From Actinoalloteichus hymeniacidonis (lineage in GTDB: Bacteria > Actinomycetota > Actinomycetes > Mycobacteriales > Pseudonocardiaceae): a stretch of DNA of 64,000 nt. Below, piece by piece: positions 36,533 to 45,062 of the stretch (position 1 is the stretch's first letter; each line of letters starts with the position of its first letter). Under the pieces are notes generated by a model, which was not told the DNA's origin, did no database searches, and worked only from the letters and a program-made list of their open reading frames with translations. Both the position numbers and the translations under genes were made by a program. Location of the stretch: contig NZ_JACHIS010000001.1 in the NCBI RefSeq assembly GCF_014203365.1, positions 6,014,001 through 6,078,000 on the forward strand. Direction: 5' to 3'.

Positions 36533-37492
36533 GTGCGGTCACTTCCCGATCCCTCGACGTCCAGGGTCAGCGGACCATGGACGCATCACGACGTCTCCGC
36601 GAACGGGATCTCGCTGCATGTCGCATCGGCCGGTGAGGGCCCGCTTGTACTGCTGGTGCACGGGTTCCCGGAGTTCTGGTGGGCTTGGCGCGGACAGCTC
36701 ATGGCCTTGGCCGACGCCGGATTCCGAGCGGTGGCGGTCGACCTGCGCGGCTACGGAGACTCGGACAAACCGCCGAGGGGTTACGACGGTTGGACCTTGG
36801 CCGGTGATCTCGCCGGGTTGATCAAGGCGCTCGGCGAACGGCGGGCCGCGTTGGTGGGTCACGGCTGGGGCGGCTTGCTCGCTTGGACGACGGCGGCGCT
36901 GCACCCTCGTCTGGTGAGTTCGCTCAGCGTGCTCTCCGCACCGCATCCGCTGGCGCTGCGGCGCGCACTGGCGCTGGGCCTCACTCGGCCGTGGCGTCGA
37001 GCGGAACGAGCGCAGGTCACGGCGGCCAGCCATCTGTTCCGCGCGCAGCTGCCCACGCTGCCGGAGGCGTGGTTGACCAAGGACGGCGGGGCCAGTGTCG
37101 AGAGGTTGATCCGCGCCTGGTCGGGTCCGAAGTGGCCACAGGCCCCGGAGTTCGAGGAGGTCGTGCGCCGCAACCGGTCCGCGATGCTGGTCCCCGGCGT
37201 CGCGCACTCCTCGATGGAGTACTACCGGTGGGCGGTGCGCTCCCAGCTGCGTGGCGAAGGCGGCCGGTTCGCCGAGGCGGTGGACCGCAGGCTCACCGTT
37301 CCGGTGCTCCGGGTGCAGGGCGGGCTCGACCCATGGATGCGGGCGAGCACCTCGGCCGCCTCCACCGCGTGGACCGGACCGAACTCGATCTACCGCGAGC
37401 TCTCCGACGTCGGGCATTTCCCGCACCAGGAGGCGCCGCACGCCACCAACCGCTTGCTCATCAAGTTCCTGACCGGCGAACTGCGGGACTGA
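36533..37492 (+). CDS. EphE-like alpha/beta hydrolase lacking its nucleophile
   Basis: A 319-residue epoxide-hydrolase-type alpha/beta hydrolase. HGFPEFWWAW (oxyanion) is at 43-52. The nucleophile elbow reads VGHGWGG at 108-114, where epoxide hydrolases have Asp (VGHDWGG); Gly111 is encoded by GGC at 36863. The late Asp (GGLDPWM) and catalytic His (DVGHFPH) are kept. Loss of the nucleophile suggests binding rather than hydrolysis. The homolog is Rv3670 (EphE). It follows the holin gene by 14 bases. Confidence 0.88.
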   Translation: MRSLPDPSTSRVSGPWTHHDVSANGISLHVASAGEGPLVLLVHGFPEFWWAWRGQLMALADAGFRAVAVDLRGYGDSDKPPRGYDGWTLAGDLAGLIKALGERRAALVGHGWGGLLAWTTAALHPRLVSSLSVLSAPHPLALRRALALGLTRPWRRAERAQVTAASHLFRAQLPTLPEAWLTKDGGASVERLIRAWSGPKWPQAPEFEEVVRRNRSAMLVPGVAHSSMEYYRWAVRSQLRGEGGRFAEAVDRRLTVPVLRVQGGLDPWMRASTSAASTAWTGPNSIYRELSDVGHFPHQEAPHATNRLLIKFLTGELRD

Positions 37493-37561
37493 CCGCGACC
37501 TCGGCCGCCGCCGATCACCCGTACGAAGCGCGATCGGCGGCGAACCCACAGCCGGTTGGAA

Positions 37562-38746
37562 CTACGAGGAGCACTGCCCGGTGCCCACCGGATCGACCAG
37601 ATCCGGGGCGGCCGCGACCTCGTCGGCTATCTCGTCGTTGGTGAGCACGAAGCCGGTCTCCTCGTCGTCGACGGCCGCGCCGAAGACCATGCCCTGCACC
37701 CGGCCGTCCGGGTCGATCAGCGGGCCACCCGAGTTACCGCTGCGCACATCGGATCGGACCGTGTAGACCTCGCGGGTGACGGTCGTGCTGTCGTAGATGT
37801 CCGGTCCCCGCAGGTTGAACAGCTGCCGGATCCGGGCCGCCGAAGCCCGATAGTCGCCGCCCAGCGGGTAGCCGAGCACGATGCCGTCGGCGCCCGCGGC
37901 GCTGGGCTCCTCGACGAACTCCAGGGGGGTGCCGAAGAAGTCGGGCACCGCGAGGATGGCGATGTCGCTCTCCGGGTCGTACAGGACGACGGTCGCGGGC
38001 AACCGCGCCTCGCCGACCTCGATGGAGACCTCCTCGGCGCCCGCCACGACGTGGGCATTGGTCATCACTCGCTGCTCGGACACCACGAACCCGGAACCGT
38101 TGAGCACCCGAGAGCACGAGGACGCCGTGCCGTGCACCTTGACCACGCTCTCCCGGACGGTCTGGACCGTGCGGCTGTTCTGCAACTCCGGGTCCGGCGG
38201 TTGGACCTCGGCGACGGGCGTACGCGAGAACGGGTCGAGCACCCCGGGGAAGCCGGAGCCGTCCAGCAGGCGGCGCAATTCGTCCGGAAGCGCCCTGGCC
38301 GCAGGCGGCATCACCTCGTCGACCGTGCCGAGCACCCGCGATTGGTTGACGGCACCTGCCAACCACGGCACGGTGTTCGCCGAGGTCAGCGGCAGTGCGA
38401 TCAGCCAGGCGACCACGAAGACGGCCAGTCCTTGGAACACGCCGCCGAGCACGTTGTCGACCCAGCTCAGCTTCGGCGAGGTCATACGGGCCTTGATCGA
38501 GCGGCCGAGATAGACGCCCAGTACCTCGCCGAGGACCACCAGACCCAGTACCACGGCCAAGCCGACGAGCAACCGCCCGTTGGGCGCGTCGACGAGATCG
38601 GCGAGGGCCGGGGCGAGTAGCACGCCGCCGATCGCCCCGAGGATCACGCCTGCGAAGGCGAAGATCGCCACCACCGCGCCGTGCCGTACGCCGGACACGG
38701 CGGCGAACACCGCCATCAGGATGACGACGGCGTCGATCCAGTTCAC
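37562..38746 (-). CDS. marP: Acid-resistance periplasmic serine protease MarP
   Basis: A 394-residue membrane protease. It begins with four hydrophobic helices (WIDAVVILMAVFAAVSGV onward to about 125), then a trypsin-like domain with His232 (TNAHVVAG), Asp261 (YDPESDIAIL) and Ser339 (RSGNSGGPL). This is the layout of M. tuberculosis MarP (Rv3671c), which maintains cytoplasmic pH in acid and activates the RipA hydrolase. It starts with GTG 38746 and overlaps the nudL stop by four bases (GTGA). The operon nth-tlpA-nudL-marP is translationally coupled. Confidence 0.95.
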   Translation of the reverse strand: MNWIDAVVILMAVFAAVSGVRHGAVVAIFAFAGVILGAIGGVLLAPALADLVDAPNGRLLVGLAVVLGLVVLGEVLGVYLGRSIKARMTSPKLSWVDNVLGGVFQGLAVFVVAWLIALPLTSANTVPWLAGAVNQSRVLGTVDEVMPPAARALPDELRRLLDGSGFPGVLDPFSRTPVAEVQPPDPELQNSRTVQTVRESVVKVHGTASSCSRVLNGSGFVVSEQRVMTNAHVVAGAEEVSIEVGEARLPATVVLYDPESDIAILAVPDFFGTPLEFVEEPSAAGADGIVLGYPLGGDYRASAARIRQLFNLRGPDIYDSTTVTREVYTVRSDVRSGNSGGPLIDPDGRVQGMVFGAAVDDEETGFVLTNDEIADEVAAAPDLVDPVGTGQCSS

Positions 38747-39492
38747 CAGCCCGCCTCGCCGTCCGGAGTCGGCCCAGAGTCCACATCGCCCCACGCGTCG
38801 GCGAGATCACGCACGTCGGTGGCGTCCCACGGCTCGGCCCAACCGCCCAGCGACAGCAGGCTGGAGAGCAGCCCGGCGGTGAATCCCCAGACCAGCATGC
38901 CCGGTACGGCGAACGCCGGTCCGACATAGCCCGAGGGGTGTCGAACCTGGAAACGGTTGGTGGAGTCGGCGAGGTGCGCGAGAGGGACCCTGGCCACTGC
39001 GGCCGTCTCGTTGAAGTCCACCGGGGCCACCGGTGACGGGTTCAGCCAATGGCCGAGCACCGGCGTCACCAGGAACTTCGAGCGCGGGATGTAGAGCTCC
39101 GGCAGGAGCGCGACCGGCTTGATGCCGTTGCGCAGGACCCCGACCTCCTCGGCGGCCTCCCGCAACGCGACCTCGATGGGTCCGTTGTCCTCCGGCTCGG
39201 CGACCCCGCCGGGGAAGCCGACCTGGCCGGGGTGGTGGGTCAGTCCGTCGGAGCGTCGCAGCAACAGGACGTCCGGCCCGGTACCCGGCCCGCCACCGTC
39301 CTCACCGAAGAGGACCAGCACGGCCGCGGGCCGGGGGCTGTCCTCGCTCGGCGGCGGCGCGGCAGCCAGCATGGCGGGGTCGACCCGCCCGCTGGAGGCG
39401 ATCAATCTGCTCAACCAGGCGGGGGCCTGTGCTGGATCTACCAAGGGGCCACCACGCCTTGCCTGGCTGCGTCCCCGACCTTCCTGAGTCAT
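38743..39492 (-). CDS. NudL-type Nudix hydrolase (CoA pyrophosphatase-like)
   Basis: A 249-residue Nudix protein. The box is GGVAEPEDNGPIEVALREAA then EEVGV, resembling E. coli NudL's CoA pyrophosphatase (GGKADPDD then LREAEEE), in which the canonical Glu of the box is altered. A UPF0035-type upstream segment (TDGLTHHPGQVGFPGG) is also typical. It is probably a CoA-type pyrophosphatase; the substrate is not certain. ATG 39492 overlaps the tlpA stop by one base (TGATG). Confidence 0.88.
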   Translation of the reverse strand: MTQEGRGRSQARRGGPLVDPAQAPAWLSRLIASSGRVDPAMLAAAPPPSEDSPRPAAVLVLFGEDGGGPGTGPDVLLLRRSDGLTHHPGQVGFPGGVAEPEDNGPIEVALREAAEEVGVLRNGIKPVALLPELYIPRSKFLVTPVLGHWLNPSPVAPVDFNETAAVARVPLAHLADSTNRFQVRHPSGYVGPAFAVPGMLVWGFTAGLLSSLLSLGGWAEPWDATDVRDLADAWGDVDSGPTPDGEAGW

Positions 39493-40061
39493 CAACTCTG
39501 CTCCAGATAGCGCGCCACGGCTTGCCGCACCTGTTCCGAGTCCTCGAACGGCACGGGCGGATCCACCCGGTGGATCGTGCCCTCCTGGTCCACCACGTAG
39601 TTCATCGGGATCCCCGGGGCGCGCAGTGCACGGATCACCACGTCGTCTCCATCATGGACCGATTGGAGATCGACATCGAGCTCGGCGAGTAACTCCAAGC
39701 CCGCGTCGTAGTCGCTGCGGGTCTGCAGCGCGAGCACCGGGATGGCATCGGGGTCTGCCGCGTATTCGGCGAGTACCGGCAGTTCCTCGCGGCAGGGCAC
39801 GCACCAGGTCGCCCAGATGTTGACCAGCACGGGCCCGTCGGCCAGCAGCTCACCGAGGTCTTCCGACGAGCCATCCTGCGAGGACACCTCGATGCCCGCC
39901 AGGTCGGCGGCTCGACGCACGCCGGGCTCTTGGTCCGCCGAGTCGGTGGGGGGCTGTTCCGCGATGTTCGGCGGCGAGTCGTTGCCCCGGGGCCACAGCG
40001 CCACCATGCCCGCCACCGCGAGCACCAGCACGAGCACGGACCACCGCACGTTGGCGTTCAT
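39492..40061 (-). CDS. TlpA-like membrane-anchored thiol-disulfide protein
   Basis: 189 residues. An N-terminal membrane anchor ([15 protein letters not shown]) and a thioredoxin fold with the active site ATWCVPC (Cys87, Cys90) acting outside the membrane. It resembles Rv3673c. It is probably involved in oxidative protein folding or cytochrome maturation. ATG overlaps the nth stop by four bases. Confidence 0.9.
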   Translation of the reverse strand: MNANVRWSVLVLVLAVAGMVALWPRGNDSPPNIAEQPPTDSADQEPGVRRAADLAGIEVSSQDGSSEDLGELLADGPVLVNIWATWCVPCREELPVLAEYAADPDAIPVLALQTRSDYDAGLELLAELDVDLQSVHDGDDVVIRALRAPGIPMNYVVDQEGTIHRVDPPVPFEDSEQVRQAVARYLEQS

Positions 40062-40963
40062 CGTGGATCACCGGCCGACTTCGCCTCGGCCGCCTCCGGC
40101 GGCGGCCCGGTGCTGCCCGCAGGCTCCGGCTCGGCGGGTTCGACGGGCTCCGCAGTGTCGGCTGCCGATTCGGCCAGCTCCTCATCCAACCCGGCCAACC
40201 GCAGCAAGCGCGGCGCCTCCACGCCCTTGACCAGTTTCGATGCCGCCTCGGGTTCGACGACTCCGGTGCCGAACGCGGGACAGTCCCGTGCGAGCAGGCA
40301 GGCGCCGCAGGCCGGTTTGCGGGAATGGCAGACCCGTCGGCCGTGGAAGATCACGCGGTGCGACAGCATCGTCCAGTCGCGGCGCGGGATCAGCTCGCCG
40401 ATGGCGTGCTCGATCTTCACCGGATCGGTCAGAGCGGTCCAGCCCCAGCGCTGCACGAGCCTGCCGAAGTGCGTGTCGACCGTGATCCCCGGAACGTCGA
40501 AGGCGTTACCGAGGATGACGTTGGCGGTCTTGCGACCGATCCCGGGCAGTCGGACCAGCTCCGACAGGGTCGCGGGCAGTTCTCCGCCGTGCTTCTCCAG
40601 CAATGCGGCGCCGAGACCGATCAACGACGAGGTCTTGTTTCGGAAGAAGCCGGTGGGCCGGATGATCTCTTCGAGCTCGTGACGGTCGGCCCCCGCGTAG
40701 GCGGCGGCGTCCGGATAGGCGGCGAAGAGCATCGGGGTGACCTGGTTGACCCGACGGTCGGTGCATTGCGCCGAGAGGATCGTGGCGGCGGCCAGTTCGA
40801 GCGGGGTCGTGAAGTCGAGCTCGCAATGCGCATCCGGATACGCGTCGGCCAAGGCTCGATTCATCCGGCGCGCTCGGCGGACGAGTCCGAGCCGGGTCTC
40901 GGGCGTCCGGCGCCTGGGCCCGGTGGCGGGCTGAGCGCGGGAGCCACTGGTCTGCACGCCCAC
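40058..40963 (-). CDS. nth: Endonuclease III
   Basis: A 301-residue base-excision repair glycosylase/AP lyase acting on oxidised pyrimidines. Catalytic Lys145 is in GIGRKTANV, Asp163 in VDTHFGR, and the 4Fe-4S cluster cysteines are 212, 219, 222 and 228 (spacing CX6CX2CX5C). A C-terminal acidic/Pro-rich extension of about 70 residues is unusual for E. coli Nth (211). GTG start at 40963. It is the first gene of the operon. Confidence 0.96.
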   Translation of the reverse strand: MGVQTSGSRAQPATGPRRRTPETRLGLVRRARRMNRALADAYPDAHCELDFTTPLELAAATILSAQCTDRRVNQVTPMLFAAYPDAAAYAGADRHELEEIIRPTGFFRNKTSSLIGLGAALLEKHGGELPATLSELVRLPGIGRKTANVILGNAFDVPGITVDTHFGRLVQRWGWTALTDPVKIEHAIGELIPRRDWTMLSHRVIFHGRRVCHSRKPACGACLLARDCPAFGTGVVEPEAASKLVKGVEAPRLLRLAGLDEELAESAADTAEPVEPAEPEPAGSTGPPPEAAEAKSAGDPR

Positions 40964-41091
40964 AGCCTACGGGCGAGGCCGAACGCCGTGTCCCGGCTCC
41001 ACCATCTGGGTCAAGACCGACCACCCACCGGTTGGTTGTGCACACCCCCGACCAAGACCACCTAGCGTGATGAGTCACTATCAGATTCACC

Positions 41092-41337
41092 ATGACTGCC
41101 TGGTTCGTTATCCTCGTTCCGCTCGTGATCATGTTCTTCGCGCTCTTCATGGAGCGCGTCGAATCACGTATCCGACATGTCTCGGTCCATGAGGACGACG
41201 TGGAGGAGCTCTTGGAGAACGCTCGTCCCGACGAGGTTCGTGCCCTGTTCGGCCAGGGAATCGGCCGGGCGTTGGAGCTGTTCCGACTTCGCCGTCGGGG
41301 CCGTTCCGGAAGGCTCAAGGCACGCAGACCACGCTGA
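41092..41337 (+). CDS. Small single-span membrane protein
   Basis: 81 residues. A hydrophobic N-terminus (FVILVPLVIMFFALFMERVE) and a basic C-terminus (LRRRGRSGRLKARRPR). A small membrane protein sits between nth and crp in mycobacteria (Rv3675 position), so it may be the counterpart. No function recognised. A terminator hairpin follows. Confidence 0.75.
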   Translation: MTAWFVILVPLVIMFFALFMERVESRIRHVSVHEDDVEELLENARPDEVRALFGQGIGRALELFRLRRRGRSGRLKARRPR

Positions 41338-41358
41338 CCTCCACCCGTCGCCGCGCTC

Positions 41359-41387
41359 ACGGAGACCGCAGGTAACGCGGTCTCCGT
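41359..41387 (+). terminator. Hairpin terminator after the small membrane gene
   Basis: ACGGAGACCGC at 41359-41369 pairs with GCGGTCTCCGT at 41377-41387. The 11-bp perfect stem has the loop AGGTAAC. Confidence 0.65.
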
Positions 41388-41493
41388 TACCGCGCAGTTA
41401 GACTGCACGGAGCGATCGGCGGCACCAGGCTGGCACTCGTAACGGAGAGTGTCCGCCTTGCGGTGACCGCCGCGTCTCGACAGGAGGGACGAG

Positions 41494-42168
41494 GTGGACG
41501 AGACCCTGGCCCGTGCGGGCATCTTCCAGGGTGTTGAGCCTGGAGCCGTGGAGGCTCTTACTCAGACGCTGGAGCCGGTGGAGTTCTCCCGTAGCCATGT
41601 GATCTTCACAGAGGGTGAGCCCGGCGACCGGTTGTACATCATCCAGTCCGGCAAGGTGAAGGTCGGCAGGAAATCGCCGGATGGCCGAGAGAACCTGCTC
41701 GCCATCATGGGTCCCTCAGACATGTTCGGAGAGTTGTCGATCTTCGATCCTGGACCGAGGACGTCCACGGCGACGACGGTCACCGAGGTGCGGGCGCTGA
41801 GCATGGATCGGCCTGCGCTTCGGGAGTGGATCAGTAAGCGACCGGAGATCGCCGAGCAGTTGCTCCGCGTGTTGGCCAGGAGGCTGCGCCGGACCAACAA
41901 CATGCTCGCGGATCTGATCTTCACCGACGTGCCTGGCCGGGTGGCGAAGGCGCTGTTGCAGCTCGCGCAGCGTTTCGGCAGCCAAGAAGCAGGTCTGCTT
42001 CGGGTGACCCATGATCTGACCCAGGAGGAGATCGCCCAGTTCGTGGGTGCCTCCCGGGAGACCGTGAACAAGGCCCTCGCCGACTTCGCGCACCGTGGAT
42101 GGTTGCGTTTGGAAGGCAAGAGCGTGTTGATCCTGGATCCGGAGCGGTTGGCTCGACGAGCCCGGTAG
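41494..42168 (+). CDS. crp: cAMP receptor-type transcription regulator Crp (GlxR/Rv3676-like)
   Basis: 224 residues. The cyclic-nucleotide binding fold (residues about 20-120) contains [18 protein letters not shown], the phosphate-binding cassette with its Arg-Thr pair. The C-terminal winged helix has '[21 protein letters not shown]'. It is a global regulator in actinobacteria, sensing cAMP. GTG 41494 has AGGAGGGAC upstream. It ends with an 18-bp stem terminator at 42188-42245. Confidence 0.95.
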   Translation: MDETLARAGIFQGVEPGAVEALTQTLEPVEFSRSHVIFTEGEPGDRLYIIQSGKVKVGRKSPDGRENLLAIMGPSDMFGELSIFDPGPRTSTATTVTEVRALSMDRPALREWISKRPEIAEQLLRVLARRLRRTNNMLADLIFTDVPGRVAKALLQLAQRFGSQEAGLLRVTHDLTQEEIAQFVGASRETVNKALADFAHRGWLRLEGKSVLILDPERLARRAR

Positions 42169-42187
42169 GCGACGAGAGAACTCAGAA

Positions 42188-42245
42188 AAAGAACGGAAGG
42201 ACCGGGCGCCACCCCCGACGTGGCGCACCGGTCCTTCCGTTCTTT
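42188..42245 (+). terminator. Very long stem terminator after crp
   Basis: An 18-bp perfect outer stem (42188-42205 with 42228-42245) and a 7-bp inner stem (42206-42212 with 42220-42226) separated by one bulged A. The 3' arm ends TTCTTT. Confidence 0.9.
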
Positions 42246-42350
42246 GGCGTAGCCCGTCCCCCGACGAGCCACGCTCCCCCACCCTTCGGTGACAGCCCCG
42301 ATCTGTTTCGACCGAAGGTAGGTCGCGTTCGCGAGAAGAGGCCCTTGTGA

Positions 42351-42390
42351 CAGCTGGGAGAGTGGCTCTCCCAGCTGGAAGTTTTCTTCT
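42351..42390 (+). terminator. Orphan intrinsic terminator with T-rich tail
   Basis: CAGCTGGGAGAG (42351-42362) pairs with CTCTCCCAGCTG (42366-42377), loop TGG, followed by GAAGTTTTCTTCT. It is a textbook terminator with no annotated gene ending here. Crp is already terminated at 42245. Confidence 0.85.
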
Positions 42391-42530
42391 CTACCGAGAA
42401 GACGTGAAGACCCGGTCAGGCGTTGCGTCCGATGTCGAAAAAAGTCGGCGCAACTTATCGATTCGATGTTCGAGCACGACTGGGAGATCCAGAGTACCGC
42501 TGTCGGTGACTGAGCACACCCCGAAAATAA

Positions 42531-42548
42531 CTGGTACGCGTGTACCAG
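42531..42548. promoter_or_regulatory. Perfect palindromic operator upstream of the MFS gene
   Basis: CTGGTACGCGTGTACCAG is an inverted repeat with 7-base arms and the core GCGT. It lies about 20 bases before the likely GTG 42568. Its size and symmetry are like a TetR- or MarR-type operator. No cognate regulator is next to it. Confidence 0.7.
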
Positions 42549-42567
42549 ACCCGTGCAAAATGAACGG

Positions 42568-43824
42568 GTGTCAGATGCAGTCCGCCTCAGCGACTACCGA
42601 ACCGCACTCGCAACTCCCGGCGCCGCAGGCCCGGTGATCGCCGCCATCTTCGGCAGACTGCCGATCGCGATGGTCGGCATCTCACTACTGCTCTATACGC
42701 AGCGCCAAACGGGTTCCTTCGCCAGCGCCGGCCTGGTCTCCGGTGCGGAGCTGATCGGAGTCGCGCTCGGTTCGGTCGCCCAGGGGCGGATCGTGGACCG
42801 ATTCGGACCCACCCGGCCGCTGCTCATCATCTCGACGCTGTTCGGCCTGCTCGCCGGTCTGATCGTGGTGGCCATCGAGAACCGGCTGCCCGTTCCGGTC
42901 CTGGTTGGAATCGCCCTCGCGGTCGGACTCACCCAGCCGCAGGTGGGCAGCGCGTCCCGGGCGCTCTGGCAACGACTGCTGCCCCGCGGCCCCGCGCGGA
43001 CCGCCGCGTATTCCTACGAGGCGATCAGCATGGAGGTCTTCTTCATCCTCGGCCCCGGCCTGGCGGGTCTCTTCGTGACCGCGCCGTGGGGCGGAACCGG
43101 GTTGGCCATCGGCGTGGCCTCGCTGGTGATCGGCTCCGTCGCCTTCGCTTTGACCCGCACCGTCCGACAGTGGGGCAGCCGTGAGGTCCCGTTGGCCAAG
43201 AGCGGGCTGCTCGGCGCATTCCGCATGCCCGCGATGCGGACCGTCACGCTGGCCGCCTTCGGTTTCGGCCTGGTGATCGGCTTCATCGAGGTCGCCGTCC
43301 CCGGTGCGGCCAGTCAGGCGGGGCATCCGGCCGTCGGTGGGCTGCTGCTGAGCCTGTGGTCGATCAGTTCGGTGCTGTTCGGCGTGCTGTACGGCATGCG
43401 CCCGTGGCCCCGACCGCTCTACCTTCGACTGCCCGTCCTGCTCGGCGGATTCGCCCTGTTGGGCGCATTGTTGGCCATCCCGACGACGCTCGTCGGGCTG
43501 GGAGTGGTCATGGTCGTGGTCGGCACGTTGATCACCCCGCAGTCCACCGCGCATTCCCTGGCGATCGAGGCGGTCGCGCCTCCGGGCGCCGCGGCGGAGG
43601 CCTTCGGCTGGATCATCACCTCGGTCACCCTCGGCTTGGCCATCGGTCAGAGCATCAGCGGGACCGTGGTCGAGGAGGCCGGTCCGTCGACCGCCTTCCT
43701 CGTCGCCTCGGTAGCCGGTCTGGCGGTCGCCTTCCTGGTGTGGTTGCTGCGGCACAGCGTGCGGACTGCGGCGGAGGCCTCGCAGGCGCAGGCGCCCGCG
43801 ACGGCCGCGACCGAGACGGCCTGA
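42568..43824 (+). CDS. Major facilitator superfamily transporter
   Basis: About 418 residues with 12 predicted helices in two six-helix halves. Features are 'GSVAQGRIVDRFGPTRPLL' (loop 2-3 motif A-like), 'TQPQVGSASRALW' and a second-half 'SQAGHPAVGGLLLSLWSISSVLFG'. It resembles drug or metabolite exporters, but the substrate cannot be predicted. GTG codons at 42553 and 42568 are both possible; CAAAAT six bases before 42568 fits a leaderless start. An operator palindrome sits just upstream, so expression is probably repressed until a ligand is present. Confidence 0.85.
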   Translation: MSDAVRLSDYRTALATPGAAGPVIAAIFGRLPIAMVGISLLLYTQRQTGSFASAGLVSGAELIGVALGSVAQGRIVDRFGPTRPLLIISTLFGLLAGLIVVAIENRLPVPVLVGIALAVGLTQPQVGSASRALWQRLLPRGPARTAAYSYEAISMEVFFILGPGLAGLFVTAPWGGTGLAIGVASLVIGSVAFALTRTVRQWGSREVPLAKSGLLGAFRMPAMRTVTLAAFGFGLVIGFIEVAVPGAASQAGHPAVGGLLLSLWSISSVLFGVLYGMRPWPRPLYLRLPVLLGGFALLGALLAIPTTLVGLGVVMVVVGTLITPQSTAHSLAIEAVAPPGAAAEAFGWIITSVTLGLAIGQSISGTVVEEAGPSTAFLVASVAGLAVAFLVWLLRHSVRTAAEASQAQAPATAATETA

Positions 43825-43889
43825 CCACAGCCACCGACAGCACGGTTCGGCTCGGTGTCGCGGGCCCCGGTTCTGTCGTGGTCCCGTCC

Positions 43890-43902
43890 TAGGGTCGACG
43901 GC
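43890..43902 (+). promoter_or_regulatory. Leaderless -10 of the DnaN-like gene
   Basis: TAGGGT (43890-43895), then seven bases to ATG 43903. Confidence 0.6.
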
Positions 43903-45033
43903 ATGGAGTTCGACATCACCGCGCCGACCGCGAGGCTCGCCACCGCTGTCGCCGACGTGACCCGGTTGCTGCCCACCCGAATGGTGGAACCCCTGCTGAC
44001 CGGGGTCGTGCTCACCGCAGCCTCGGACGGCGTCCTGGTCTCGGGCACCGACCGCGAACGGGGGCTACGGCTGTCGGCCGAGGCGGTCTCCCACGTGGAC
44101 GGAGCGGTGCTGGTACCGGCCAAACCGCTGGCCGAGACCCTGCGCACGCTCGACGCACCGGAGGTACGGCTGGTCTGCGAGGGGTCCCGGCTGGCCATCC
44201 GGACCCCGCAGGCGCGCTTCGCGTTGCCACTGCTCGACATCGCCGCGCATCCGGGTGTCGCCCGACCACCGGCACGAGTGGGCAGCGTGCTGGGCGGTGC
44301 CCTGCGCGCCGCGCTCGCACCCGTCGCGGCCGCCGCCTCACGCGACGACGCGCTCCCGGTGTTCACCGGTGTCCGCATCGCCGCCGAGGGCAATCGGCTC
44401 ACCCTGATGGCCAGCGACCGATTCCGGCTCGCCACGGCTCGGCTGCCCTGGACCCCGCTGGACGATGCCTCGATCGACGTCCTGCTGCCCGCGAACACGC
44501 TGTCGGACATCCTCCGACGCATCCCGGACAGCGCCGAGGTCGGCCTACACGCCGATGTGGACTGCGCGGCTCTCACCTGGGAGAAGTCCAGCCTGACCAC
44601 CGCACTGCTGGCCACGCCGTTCCCGAACACCGACCGGCTGTTGTCGGTGATCCCCGATACCACCGCCTGGGTGGACGCCGACGCACTCGCCGGTGCCGTC
44701 CGCCGCGCCCTGCCCTTCACCGGACCGCATGGGTTGGTCGGCGTCGAGGTGTGCGACGCCGAGCTGCGGGTGCGCGGGGTGGACGGTCAGAACGGCGAGT
44801 CGGAGGAGACGGTGAAGGCCATCGTCGACGGTGGCAGGCCGCAACGCCGCTATCAGGCACGCAACCTGATCGACGGGCTCAAGGCCTTCGCCGGCGAACA
44901 GGTTCGGCTGGCGGTGCCCGACGCCGACCGCCGTGGCACCGTGCTCACCGGCGAGACCCGACCCGACGGCGTCGAACTGACCTACCTCGTCGCACCGTCG
45001 CGGGGTGGCAACCCGACGCAGCACGCGGGCTGA
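43903..45033 (+). CDS. DNA polymerase III beta subunit-like sliding clamp (second copy)
   Basis: 376 residues with the three-domain DnaN layout. Domain 1 contains 'FDITAPTARLATAVADVTRLLP' and 'GTDRERGLRLSAEAV'; domain 2 'SRDDALPVFTGVRIAAEGNRL' and 'ASDRFRLATARLPW'; domain 3 'RPQRRYQARNLIDGLKAF'. The replicative dnaN sits beside dnaA, which is not here, so this is probably a paralog. Two-clamp actinobacteria use the second copy in repair or it may be non-functional. ATG 43903 is preceded by TAGGGT seven bases upstream, suggesting a leaderless transcript. It follows the MFS gene by 78 bases. Confidence 0.85.
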   Translation: MEFDITAPTARLATAVADVTRLLPTRMVEPLLTGVVLTAASDGVLVSGTDRERGLRLSAEAVSHVDGAVLVPAKPLAETLRTLDAPEVRLVCEGSRLAIRTPQARFALPLLDIAAHPGVARPPARVGSVLGGALRAALAPVAAAASRDDALPVFTGVRIAAEGNRLTLMASDRFRLATARLPWTPLDDASIDVLLPANTLSDILRRIPDSAEVGLHADVDCAALTWEKSSLTTALLATPFPNTDRLLSVIPDTTAWVDADALAGAVRRALPFTGPHGLVGVEVCDAELRVRGVDGQNGESEETVKAIVDGGRPQRRYQARNLIDGLKAFAGEQVRLAVPDADRRGTVLTGETRPDGVELTYLVAPSRGGNPTQHAG

Positions 45034-45062
45034 CCCGACGCCGGCGGTCCCGTCCGGCCTGC

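Larger units (their letters stand above)
42169..42567. other. Intergenic region between crp and the MFS gene
   Basis: About 400 bases. It holds the crp terminator (42188-42245), a second perfect terminator with a T-rich tail (42351-42390) that follows no gene, and the palindromic operator at 42531-42548. Between 42250 and 42350 I see no gene. A small RNA ending at 42390 is possible. Confidence 0.5.

Noticed and set aside
42347..42637. Small gene between crp and the MFS transporter
   Set aside because: It crosses the terminator and the operator palindrome and has no coding character.
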